A stretch of 6,037 nucleotides of DNA from Burkholderiales bacterium (GCA_025935435.1 JAICVH010000166.1:1-6037), one strand, 5' to 3'; counted from the first letter of the stretch, positions 1 through 6,037 are shown. The notes: generated by a model not told the origin, from the sequence alone. Translations and numbers: made by a program.

Positions 1-86
1 CCGGCTTCGACGTCGTTCGACACGCGACCGCCGGGGCCGTGCATTATCATCTGCTCGCGAAAAGCGCGACACCTCCAACTCGATGA
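1..86 (+). CDS. rsmD: RsmD C-terminus (16S rRNA m2G966 methyltransferase), 5' truncated
   Basis: This is the last 27 codons of a gene entering from the left; the first whole codon begins at base 3 and the stop is TGA at 84-86. The visible peptide contains GFDVVRHATAGAVHYHLLAK and ends in PPTR. The AGxVxYxL pattern resembles the final beta strand of RsmD, whose E. coli tail I recall as AGQVAYRLYIRE. RsmD uses S-adenosylmethionine to methylate G966 of 16S rRNA on the 30S subunit. None of its catalytic motifs lie in this window, so the call rests on the tail and on position: rsmD directly before coaD is a common bacterial arrangement. The stop overlaps the coaD start as ATGA, which suggests co-transcription and coupled translation. 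Confidence 0.88.
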   Translation, partial: GFDVVRHATAGAVHYHLLAKSATPPTR

Positions 87-559
87 AGGTCGTCTACCCG
101 GGCACGTTCGATCCGTTCACGCGCGGTCACGAGGACCTCGTACGCCGCGCGTCGCGGCTATTCGATTCGGTCGTCGTCGGCATCGCGGACAGCGAGTCGA
201 AGCGGCCCTATTTTTCGATCGACGAGCGCATCGACATGGTGCGCGAGGTGCTGAAGCGGTTCGCCAATGTGGAGGTACTGGGATTCTCGTCGCTGTTGAT
301 GGAATTCGTGCAATCGCAGGGCGCACAGGCCGTGTTGCGTGGACTGCGCGCCGTATCCGACTTCGAGTACGAGTTCCAGATGGCCGGAATGAACCGCAAC
401 CTCTATCCGGACGTCGAAACGCTATTCCTGACGCCCGACGAAAAGTACATGTTCATCTCAGCGACGATCGTCCGCGAAATCGCCCGTTTCGGCGGCGACG
501 TCTCGAAATTCGTCCAGCCCTACGTCGCCGAGCGCCTGCGGCGCAAGGCCGGATTCTGA
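83..559 (+). CDS. coaD: Phosphopantetheine adenylyltransferase (PPAT)
   Basis: This cytosolic enzyme transfers AMP from ATP to 4'-phosphopantetheine, giving dephospho-CoA in the penultimate step of coenzyme A synthesis. The 158-residue protein matches the usual family length of about 160. The nucleotidyltransferase signature TFDPFTRGH lies at residues 8-16, with the TxGH motif at 13-16. K40 in SKRPYFS matches the conserved substrate-binding lysine region. RGLR is at 86-89, followed by SDFEYEFQMAGMNR at 92-105. ISATIVREIA at 125-134 is the C-terminal ATP-binding motif. The start is chosen because MKVVYPGTFDP is the canonical N-terminus. No clear Shine-Dalgarno sequence precedes it, but the ATG overlaps the rsmD stop by four bases, so translation is probably coupled. 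Nothing in the protein looks damaged. Confidence 0.98.
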   Translation: MKVVYPGTFDPFTRGHEDLVRRASRLFDSVVVGIADSESKRPYFSIDERIDMVREVLKRFANVEVLGFSSLLMEFVQSQGAQAVLRGLRAVSDFEYEFQMAGMNRNLYPDVETLFLTPDEKYMFISATIVREIARFGGDVSKFVQPYVAERLRRKAGF

Positions 560-601
560 TCCCCCATCCCCACCGGTTTCGTTAACGAGCTGACGCTTCG
601 A

Positions 602-868
602 ATGGCCCTCTTGATCACCGACGAATGCATCAACTGCGACGTCTGCGAACCGGAGTGCCCGAACGACGCGATTTCGCAGGGGCCCGAGATTTATCAGATC
701 GATCCCGCGAAATGCACCGAATGTGTCGGGCATTTCGACCAGCCGCAGTGTCGCGAGGTGTGCCCGGTCGACTGCATTCCCGTGCATCCCGACTTCGTGG
801 AGACGAGGGACGGGCTGATGCTGAAGTACGAGGGCCTGATGCGGTTGAAGACGGTGTCGGCGGCTTGA
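602..868 (+). CDS. 2[4Fe-4S] ferredoxin, Allochromatium (YfhL) type
   Basis: This is a small cytosolic electron carrier of 88 residues. The first cluster motif is C9-x2-C12-x2-C15-x3-C19-P. The second is C38-x2-C41-x8-C50-x3-C54-P, with the enlarged spacing between its second and third cysteines that marks the Allochromatium vinosum type. By family rules one cluster should be bound by C9, C12, C15 and C54, and the other by C38, C41, C50 and C19. An extra cysteine, C58, follows, as in the A. vinosum protein. The tail after residue 60 is the C-terminal extension typical of this group. The 42 bases between coaD and this gene hold no terminator, so it is probably in the same transcript; the ribosome binding site is weak. 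Its redox partner cannot be told from this window. Genes of this type are often named fdx or fdxA, but I leave the symbol open. Confidence 0.95.
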   Translation: MALLITDECINCDVCEPECPNDAISQGPEIYQIDPAKCTECVGHFDQPQCREVCPVDCIPVHPDFVETRDGLMLKYEGLMRLKTVSAA

Positions 869-880
869 GCTGCGCCTGAC

Positions 881-951
881 GGCGACGGTTCGTCGCTACG
901 TCTGGAAAGAGTTATCCGTTTAGACGGGCGACGCGCTCGCCGCTACCGTCT
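881..951. other. Stem-loops between convergent genes; possible weak bidirectional terminator
   Basis: Each repeat unit carries an inverted repeat to the left of its core. In copy A, GCGACG (882-887) pairs with CGTCGC (891-896) across a GTT loop. In copy B, GCGA (928-931) pairs with TCGC (937-940), and an outer stem AGACGG (922-927) pairs with CCGTCT (946-951) with five unpaired bases, CGCTA, on one side. The loop and stem sequences differ while pairing is kept. The site between two gene ends fits transcription termination, but no T-run follows on either strand, so an intrinsic terminator is not well supported. Confidence 0.3.
900..921. repeat. Direct repeat copy A (22 bp core)
   Basis: This 22-base core begins GTCTGGAAAGA and ends TTATCCGTTT. 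It recurs 48 bases downstream with one difference (G at 911, A at 959). Similarity extends to the left: a GGCGACG...CGCTAC block at 881-899 precedes this copy and a related block at 928-946 precedes copy B. The repeat lies wholly between the convergent ferredoxin and GTPase genes. Read on the minus strand it contains AACGGATAA, the same last two codons and stop that end the GTPase gene in copy B. Confidence 0.9.
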
Positions 952-969
952 GGAAAGAATTATCCGTTT
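948..969. repeat. Direct repeat copy B, overlapping the GTPase stop
   Basis: This is the second copy of the 22-base core and matches copy A at 21 of 22 positions. It overlaps the GTPase gene: on the minus strand the final Asn-Gly codons and the TAA stop (960-962) are inside the repeat. The simplest reading is a local duplication of the gene's 3' end plus trailer. An alternative is insertion of, or amplification within, a dispersed intergenic repeat. I see no further copy elsewhere in the window. Confidence 0.9.
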
Positions 970-2933
970 GCGGCCAACGGCAGCACGTCGGGTGCCTCGA
1001 TGATCATGTCGAGGGTTCCGAGCTGCTGTTTCAATTGGTGGCGCTGCGTTTCGAGCGCCTCGCGCGCCTGTTCGAGCTCCACGATGCGACTTTCGAGCTC
1101 GTCGCTCGCGCGATGAATGCGGCGCACGCTGTCGAGGCGCCGGCGCAACTGGATGTGATGCTCGCGCACCTGTGTTTCGAGCGGCGACATCACCGCCTTC
1201 AGCCACGCCTCGACGTCGCGGTTCGCCACCTTGTAGACGTGTCGCGCGCGTGACGCGACCGTCTCGAAGAACTGCTTCATCAGCGGGTACTTCGCCTTGC
1301 TGACCATGTTCCACAGCGTGTTGAAGTGCGTGTTGTAGGCGCGCTCCATCCGCTCGATTTCCTTCAGGTACTTCAGCACCGAAAACTGTGGCGGCACGTA
1401 GATGTCGAGGCTGTTCTCGTGCGCGAACCGCGCGTACATCGCGCGCATCAGGTCGTGAATCTCCGCGCTCTGGCGTCCCGCCTGGTCGAAATCGGTGCGC
1501 AGCCGCGCAAAGAATTCGCTCATCGCGTCGCGCACGCCCTTCGTGAACGGGCTGCCCTCGATCCGCTCGCGCGTACGTGCGGCGTTCTGTCGCAGCGCCG
1601 ACAGGCCGATGACGTCGAAAAGATCGTTCGTATGCTGGGTAAACACCGTGCGCAGCGCCGTGTACCGCGCAAGCCCGCGTTCGAAGATCTCCTTCTCCTC
1701 CTTGACGCGGGCCATCATGTGCTCGACCACGTCCTGATTCTTGCCGCGCAACGCGATCAGTTCGGCAAGCTGTTCGCCGATGCCTCCCGCGCGCGAATCG
1801 AGGATCGCGCGAATCGTCGCCGTCAATGCGCGGATTTCGGTTTGCGTCGCCGCGCCCACCAGATCGCGTTTTGCCGGGATCAGCTTGCGTGACAGCGAAT
1901 GCTCGAGCACCGGCAGGCGGCTTCGCGTCAACAGCGCGTCGTCGCCGTTGACCTTCGCGAGCAGCGCCTTCTGGGCGGAAACCGCGAACACCTGCGCGGG
2001 TGAAATGCCGAGCATCGTCGCGCTCGAGTCCACCTGTCGGTCGATCTCCGCGTTGATCTCGACGTCCTCCTTCAGATCGTCCCATAACCCGTCGATCTTG
2101 TTCAGGATGACGATGCGCGCGGCCTTCGTCGTCTCGTCTTCGCCGGCCAGGTGCGCATTCCAGACATCCAGATCGGTCTTCGTGACGCCGGCGTCCGCCG
2201 CGAGCAGGAACAGCACGGCGTGCGCGTTCGGCAACAGATTGAGCGTCAACTCCGGCTCGGTACCGATGGCATTCAACCCCGGCGTGTCCAGGATGATCAG
2301 CCCTTGCTGCAGCAGCGGGTGCGGAAAATTGATTTCGGCGTGGCGCCAGCACGGGATGTCGACGCTGCCTTCGTCACCGCGCTCGAGCGCCGACAGGATG
2401 TCGTCGTCGCGTTCGGTGAACAGCCCGTATTTCCGAGCGAGTGCGACGGGTACTCGCTTGACCTGCGACACGCGCGCGAGCGTTTCGGCCATCCGATCGG
2501 CTGCCGCGAGGTCGAGCGGAAACGTCACCCACTCATCGGCGTAATTCTTGAATTCGCTGACGGTCGCTTCGTTGAGTCGCGTCTCGATCGGCAACAGGCG
2601 GATCGAAGGCGGCCGTGACGGATCGTGCAGCAATTCGGTCGGGCACATCGTCGTGCGGCCTGCCGATGACGGCAGCAGTCGTTGTCCGAAATCCGCGAAA
2701 AAGATCGCGTTGATCAGTTCCGACTTGCCGCGCGAAAACTCCGCGACGAACGCAACGACGAGTTTGTCCTGCTGCAGCCGTTCGAGCAGCTGCTGCACCT
2801 TGACGTCGACTTGAGCATCGGCGAGGTCCTGCTGCGACAGCCATTCGTGCAGCGTCGAAATGCCCGCAGAAAGACGACGGCGCCAATCGGCGTACGCCTC
2901 GAACCGGGCGGCCAGATCGCGCGACGGAATCAT
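960..2933 (-). CDS. Dynamin-like large GTPase (657 aa)
   Basis: This is a probable membrane- or polymer-associated GTPase of the dynamin superfamily; its cellular role is unknown to me. All five GTPase motifs are visible. G1 is AEFSRGKS at 64-71, with catalytic K70 and S71. G2 threonines lie in RTTMCPTE at 93-100. G3 is DTPG at 216-219. G4 is NKID at 278-281. G5 is SAQK at 319-322. The first P-loop glycine is replaced by A64. Residues 360-600 are mostly helical with charged heptad-like stretches, and 596-640 look like a coiled coil, consistent with a stalk. I see no signal peptide or membrane span. The start at ATG 2933 is preferred; an in-frame GTG at 3020 has GAGG four bases upstream and would add 29 unpatterned residues, so the start is not certain. 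The stop lies within a tandem repeat. It may be co-transcribed with mutM, 243 bases upstream on the same strand. Confidence 0.92.
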   Translation of the reverse strand: MIPSRDLAARFEAYADWRRRLSAGISTLHEWLSQQDLADAQVDVKVQQLLERLQQDKLVVAFVAEFSRGKSELINAIFFADFGQRLLPSSAGRTTMCPTELLHDPSRPPSIRLLPIETRLNEATVSEFKNYADEWVTFPLDLAAADRMAETLARVSQVKRVPVALARKYGLFTERDDDILSALERGDEGSVDIPCWRHAEINFPHPLLQQGLIILDTPGLNAIGTEPELTLNLLPNAHAVLFLLAADAGVTKTDLDVWNAHLAGEDETTKAARIVILNKIDGLWDDLKEDVEINAEIDRQVDSSATMLGISPAQVFAVSAQKALLAKVNGDDALLTRSRLPVLEHSLSRKLIPAKRDLVGAATQTEIRALTATIRAILDSRAGGIGEQLAELIALRGKNQDVVEHMMARVKEEKEIFERGLARYTALRTVFTQHTNDLFDVIGLSALRQNAARTRERIEGSPFTKGVRDAMSEFFARLRTDFDQAGRQSAEIHDLMRAMYARFAHENSLDIYVPPQFSVLKYLKEIERMERAYNTHFNTLWNMVSKAKYPLMKQFFETVASRARHVYKVANRDVEAWLKAVMSPLETQVREHHIQLRRRLDSVRRIHRASDELESRIVELEQAREALETQRHQLKQQLGTLDMIIEAPDVLPLAANG

Positions 2934-3176
2934 TCGCAGGAATCGTCGCGAAAAAGATGAATTTGCGCAGCGGCCGCCATCGGATGGTGGAAAGCACAAG
3001 TCGTGCCGTGTGCCGATCACATCGCCTCACGCATGAACGGGTCACGCGAGCGCTTCGCGCCGGCAGCGAGCGTCATTCGCGACGTTGATCGGCTTCGCCG
3101 CGCCGATCGTCGGTCGCACGGGCATCGGCATGGCCGTGCGCCGTCGTGTCCTGCCGTGCTGAGGCACTACGCCGTC
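2934..3176. other. Gap between mutM and the GTPase gene; no convincing gene
   Basis: I see no recognisable gene here. A 29-codon open frame runs on the minus strand from ATG at 3131 to TGA at 3042-3044. It starts MPMPVRPTIGAAKP, lacks a good ribosome binding site and has no family I recognise. An inverted repeat, CGCGA (3045-3049) with TCGCG (3055-3059), lacks a T-run. GTGC (3156-3159) with GCAC (3164-3167) forms another short stem just after mutM. My recollection is that many Burkholderiales carry mutY near mutM; if so, this gap could mark its loss, but I find no MutY motif. Confidence 0.5.
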
Positions 3177-3995
3177 TTATCGCGGCTGGCAGTGCGCGCA
3201 GTAGAACGACGACCGTTGACCGAGCCGCGACTGGCGGATCGGTCGCTTGCAGACGCGGCATGCTGCGCCGGCGCGTGCGTAGACGAAGTACTCGAGTTGG
3301 AAGTACCCGGCGGCGCCGTCGGAGCCCACGAAATCGCGCAGCGTGCTGCCGCCCTTCGCGATGGCGGCTTCGAGCACGGCGCGCACGGCCACGACGAGTC
3401 GTGCGAGGCGCGCCTTCGACACGCGGTTCGCCGGCGTCGAAGGTCGAATGCCTGCACGGAACAGCGCTTCGTTGGCGTAGATGTTCCCGACGCCGGTGAC
3501 GACGCGGTTGTCCATCAACGCGAGCTTGATCGCAGCGTGGCGCCTGCGCGTGACGCGCCACAGATAATCGGCGTCGAACGCCGCATCGAACGGTTCCGGG
3601 CCGAGCGCGTCGAGCAGCGGGTGGCCGTCGGCCGTCGACGCAACCCACAGCATCGCGCCAAAACGGCGCGGATCGCGATAGCGCAACACGGTGCCGTCGT
3701 CGAACGTGATGTCGACATGATCATGCGGCTTCCGCGGCGGCGGGTCATGCCACGTTCGCAACGTTCCCGTCATGCCGAGATGCACGAGCAACGCAGCTTC
3801 GCCGACGTGAAACAGCAGATACTTGCTGCGACGATCGACGCGATCGATCGTCAGGCCGCGCAGGCGCGTTTCGAGATCGGCGGGAACCGGCCATCGCAGC
3901 CGCCGGTCGTACACGTCGATCCGCTCGACGCGACGGCCGATCACGTGGGGCGCAATACCGCGCCGCGTGATTTCGACTTCGGGAAGTTCCGGCAT
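3177..3995 (-). CDS. mutM: Formamidopyrimidine-DNA glycosylase (8-oxoguanine repair)
   Basis: This bifunctional base-excision enzyme removes 8-oxoguanine and formamidopyrimidines from DNA and cuts the abasic site by beta,delta-elimination. The 272-residue length is normal for the family. The N-terminus MPELPEVE exposes the catalytic P2 after Met removal, with E3 next to it. K58 in RRSKYL is the conserved lysine. HLGMTG at 72-77 includes M75, one of the intercalating residues. DPRRFG at 108-113 carries R110 and F112, which fill the gap left by the flipped base. The helix-two-turn-helix lies around 166-183 (VTGVGNIYANEALFRAGI), with DNA-binding N171. The C-terminal zinc finger uses C246, C249, C266 and C269, with R261 in GQRSSFYC. 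The ATG at 3993-3995 is fixed by the required MPELPE start. It is transcribed divergently from the TPR gene. Confidence 0.98.
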   Translation of the reverse strand: MPELPEVEITRRGIAPHVIGRRVERIDVYDRRLRWPVPADLETRLRGLTIDRVDRRSKYLLFHVGEAALLVHLGMTGTLRTWHDPPPRKPHDHVDITFDDGTVLRYRDPRRFGAMLWVASTADGHPLLDALGPEPFDAAFDADYLWRVTRRRHAAIKLALMDNRVVTGVGNIYANEALFRAGIRPSTPANRVSKARLARLVVAVRAVLEAAIAKGGSTLRDFVGSDGAAGYFQLEYFVYARAGAACRVCKRPIRQSRLGQRSSFYCAHCQPR

Positions 3996-4028
3996 TGGAC
4001 GCGCGGTCGCAACGGCCCGGCGGGCGCG

Positions 4029-4060
4029 TTTGTGAGGGCGGCGACTATAGCTTAATCTAC
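4029..4060. promoter_or_regulatory. Candidate divergent promoter region, mutM / TPR gene
   Basis: The 92-base gap between the divergent mutM and TPR genes has one AT-rich patch, ACTATAGCTTAATCTA (4044-4059). For mutM, the minus strand reads TATAGT (4044-4049), five of six matches to a sigma-70 -10 box, without a clear -35. For the TPR gene, TTGTGA (4030-4035) and TAATCT (4053-4058) have a 17-base spacing but match poorly. TATAGC (4046-4051) is an alternative -10. The CTATAG palindrome at 4045-4050 could serve both directions. Confidence 0.35.
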
Positions 4061-4087
4061 CGGGTTCGACGCGATCTGCACTTGCTC

Positions 4088-5845
4088 ATGACCTTTCGCA
4101 CTCTCCTGCACCCGCTGTTCGCCGTGCTCTGCGCCTTCGCGGCGGTCGATCTGCGCGCGCAGGTGCCGGACCAACCGTCGAAGCCGGACGCTTTGCAAAC
4201 ACCACCGACGGGCCCGTCGGCGCTCAGCGCCGATCTGTTTTACCGGCTGCTGCTCGGCGATGTCGCGTTGCAGCGCGGCGATGTGACGCTCGCTGCGCGT
4301 GCGTATCTCGATGCTGCGCGCAACGCGAGCGATGCCCGGCTCGCGCGGCGCGCAACCGAAATCGCGATCGCGAGCCGCCAGCGCATCCTCGTGCAGGAGG
4401 CCGCCAAACTGTGGTCGCAACTCGACCCGTCAGCCGAGCGGCCGAAACGCGTGCTCGCCGCGCTCGCTGCCGACGGCGACAAGGGCATGCCCAACACCGC
4501 CGAGGACGACGAGTTGCGCTCGCGCATCGAGCGCGTCCTTGCCGATGCCGCGTTGTCCGGGCCGGGCGTCGGTGAAGTGTTCATGCAGCTCAACCGCCTC
4601 TTTTCGCAGCAATCGAACAAGCGCGGCGTGCTTTTGCTCGTTCGCGACGTCGCGAGGCCGTACCCGAAAACGCCGGAGGCACATTACGCCGTCGCGCTTG
4701 CCGCGTTCGCGGCGGGCGACGACCTCGCGACTGCGTCGGAGGCGAGCGACGAGATCGATCGCGCGCTCGAATTGCGCCCTGACTGGGAACGCGCGGCCGT
4801 TCTGAAGGCGGAAATCCTGGCGCGCAAGTCGTCGGCATCCTCGGTGCAGTTTCTCGAAGGATTCGTCGCTGCGCATCCCGAGGCGAAAAGCGCGACGGGC
4901 GCACTCGCGCAGCAGTACGTCGACCAGAAGCGGTTCAACGAAGCGCGCGCACTGATGCAGAAGCTCTGGGACCGCGAGCCCGGCGCCCGCGACCTCGAGT
5001 TCGCCGTTGCGGCGATCGCGTTGCAGATGAAGGATTATGCCGGCGCCGAACGCCTGTTCCTCGACCTCAAGAGCGCGAACTACGGCGAACCGGGTGCGAT
5101 CGATCTGTACCTTGCGCAAATTGCCGAAGACACGAAGCAGTACGCGAAGGCGATCGAACGCTACCAGGCGATCACCGACGGCGAGCGCGCATGGCTCGCG
5201 AAACTTCGCATTGCGTCGATGTATGCGAAGCAGGGGCGCCTTGCCGATGCGCAACGCTGGCTCGCCGGGCTGGACGCCGTAACCAAGGAGCAGAAGGTCC
5301 AGATACGCCAGGCGGAGGCGCAACTGCTGCGCGAAACCGGCGACGATGCCGCCGCGTACCGCGTACTCGCGCAAAGCCTCGACGAGCACCCCGATACGCC
5401 CGACCTTATCTACGACCTCGCGATGGTTGCGGAAAAGCTCGACAAGATCGACGAGGCCGAAACGCGCCTGAAGCGTCTTGTCGAGTTGAAACCCGACGAC
5501 GCGCAGGCGTTGAATGCGCTGGGCTACACGCTCGTCGATCGCACGCAACGCACCGATGAAGGTCTCGCGCTGATCGAGCGCGCGCACAAGCTGTCGCCGC
5601 AGGATCCGTTCATCCTGGACAGTCTCGGCTGGGCGTTCTATCGGATGGGCCGGCTGGATGAGGCGGAACGTTATCTGCGCCAGGCGCTCGACGGTCGCCC
5701 CGACGCCGAAATCGCCGCGCATCTCGGCGAAGTCCTGTGGCGAAAGGGCGAGCGCGACCAGGCGCGCGCACTGTGGAAGGCGCAGCTCGATACGCATCCC
5801 GACAATGCGGTGTTGAAGGAAACCGTTCGGCGACTCGCACCCTGA
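4088..5845 (+). CDS. Secreted TPR-repeat protein, LbcA-like by position
   Basis: This 585-residue protein is predicted to be periplasmic and to act as a protein-binding scaffold. An N-terminal Sec signal peptide (MTFR, then a hydrophobic stretch to about residue 20) is followed by a likely cleavage after LRA at 22-24. C15 is preceded by AVL, which is not a lipobox. The rest is helical repeat: clear TPR units lie at about 439-470, 472-505, 508-540 and 541-573 (for example LGWAFYRMGRLDEAERYLRQAL), and weaker ones at about 48-95, 195-232 and 265-400. The ATG at 4088 is chosen because it starts the signal peptide; an upstream in-frame TTG at 3995 would bury it and overlap the mutM start. Its stop overlaps the lolB start (TGATG). 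In Pseudomonas aeruginosa the TPR gene next to lolB is PA4667 (lbcA), a lipoprotein adaptor of the CtpA protease. A matching role here is inferred from position and repeat type only. Confidence 0.92.
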   Translation: MTFRTLLHPLFAVLCAFAAVDLRAQVPDQPSKPDALQTPPTGPSALSADLFYRLLLGDVALQRGDVTLAARAYLDAARNASDARLARRATEIAIASRQRILVQEAAKLWSQLDPSAERPKRVLAALAADGDKGMPNTAEDDELRSRIERVLADAALSGPGVGEVFMQLNRLFSQQSNKRGVLLLVRDVARPYPKTPEAHYAVALAAFAAGDDLATASEASDEIDRALELRPDWERAAVLKAEILARKSSASSVQFLEGFVAAHPEAKSATGALAQQYVDQKRFNEARALMQKLWDREPGARDLEFAVAAIALQMKDYAGAERLFLDLKSANYGEPGAIDLYLAQIAEDTKQYAKAIERYQAITDGERAWLAKLRIASMYAKQGRLADAQRWLAGLDAVTKEQKVQIRQAEAQLLRETGDDAAAYRVLAQSLDEHPDTPDLIYDLAMVAEKLDKIDEAETRLKRLVELKPDDAQALNALGYTLVDRTQRTDEGLALIERAHKLSPQDPFILDSLGWAFYRMGRLDEAERYLRQALDGRPDAEIAAHLGEVLWRKGERDQARALWKAQLDTHPDNAVLKETVRRLAP

Positions 5846-6037
5846 TGCGCTGCGCGCTCCGGGCAGTCGCGCTGTCGTTCACGTTTGCCTTGTTCGGATG
5901 CGCGACCGGTCCCGAACGGATCTCGGCACCCGCCGACATCGAGGCGACCGATGCGGCGTTCTCGATCGGCGGCCGGCTGTCGGCGCGCCGCGGCGATGCG
6001 GGTGTCGCCGGTGGCTTCTCGTGGACGCATGATGCAG
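5845..6037 (+). CDS. lolB: LolB outer-membrane lipoprotein receptor, 3' truncated
   Basis: The gene begins at ATG 5845-5847 and runs off the window after 64 codons. LolB accepts lipoproteins from LolA and inserts them into the inner leaflet of the outer membrane. The visible N-terminus is a lipoprotein signal peptide ending LFGC, so the lipidated residue should be C19. The +2 residue is Ala, which does not signal inner-membrane retention. After a short linker, FSIGGRLSARRG and GGFSWTHDA match the first beta strands of LolB, where F-x-x-x-G-R-L-x is followed by F-x-W. The start overlaps the TPR stop by one base, so translation is probably coupled; AAGGAA at 5816-5821 is too far upstream to be a good ribosome binding site. 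The family call also fits the position next to a TPR gene, as in Pseudomonas. Confidence 0.9.
   Translation, partial: MRCALRAVALSFTFALFGCATGPERISAPADIEATDAAFSIGGRLSARRGDAGVAGGFSWTHDA

Noticed and set aside
900..969. Possible start of a CRISPR array
   Set aside because: There are only two copies, the 26-base spacer region is itself partly repeated and palindromic, one copy lies in a coding end, and there are no cas genes.
943..2352. 469-codon open frame in another minus-strand frame inside the GTPase gene
   Set aside because: Its Arg-rich composition is typical of a shifted frame of GC-rich DNA, while the other frame carries all the GTPase motifs.
1741..2544. 267-codon plus-strand frame opposite the GTPase gene
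   Set aside because: It is Ser/Arg/Ala-rich without motifs or a ribosome binding site, and is antisense to the GTP-binding domain.
3045..3059. CGCGA/TCGCG inverted repeat as an intrinsic terminator
   Set aside because: The stem is only five pairs and no T-run follows on either strand.
3003..4055. 350-codon open frame on the plus strand opposite mutM
   Set aside because: It is very rich in Arg, Ala and His, shows no family motif and is antisense to an unmistakable mutM.
3995..4087. TTG-initiated N-terminal extension of the TPR protein
   Set aside because: It would place 31 residues before the signal peptide and start on top of the mutM start codon. The ATG at 4088 directly begins a normal signal peptide.
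4430..5797. 455-codon open frame on the minus strand opposite the TPR gene
   Set aside because: It lies wholly antisense to a gene with a signal peptide and clear TPR repeats. Long antisense frames are expected from GC-rich codon bias, and its sequence has no recognisable motif.

Overview
The window looks like a conserved chromosomal segment of a GC-rich betaproteobacterium, most likely Burkholderia or a close relative. The evidence is the protein sequences (an RsmD tail, CoaD, an Allochromatium-type ferredoxin, MutM, LolB), codon use rich in GCG, CGC and GTC, and the gene order mutM / TPR protein / lolB. The genus is inferred from recognition of these families, not from any search. No CRISPR array, tRNA, rRNA, insertion sequence or prophage gene is visible.

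Layout. Bases 1-868 (+ strand) hold the 3' end of rsmD (16S rRNA m2G966 methyltransferase), coaD (phosphopantetheine adenylyltransferase), which overlaps the rsmD stop by four bases, and a 2[4Fe-4S] ferredoxin gene. Bases 869-959 lie between convergent genes and hold an imperfect tandem repeat with stem-loops. Its second copy runs into the last codons of the next gene. Bases 960-2933 (- strand) encode a 657-residue dynamin-like large GTPase. A 243-base gap with no convincing gene follows. Bases 3177-3995 (- strand) encode MutM, an 8-oxoguanine/FaPy DNA glycosylase. Bases 3996-4087 are a divergent promoter region. Bases 4088-5845 (+ strand) encode a secreted 585-residue TPR protein whose stop codon overlaps the start of lolB, which is cut off by the window end.

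How the genes work together. rsmD-coaD-fdx is a housekeeping run (ribosome modification, coenzyme A synthesis, electron transfer). TPR-lolB is an envelope unit: LolB inserts lipoproteins into the outer membrane, and the TPR protein sits where Pseudomonas aeruginosa has lbcA, the adaptor of the periplasmic protease CtpA. MutM is a DNA repair enzyme. The GTPase is the least understood gene: it has a complete set of GTPase motifs with one unusual P-loop residue, and its neighbours do not explain it.

No clearly new multi-gene system is visible. The best leads are the GTPase, the 3'-end tandem repeat, the non-lipoprotein LbcA-like protein, and the gap beside mutM.
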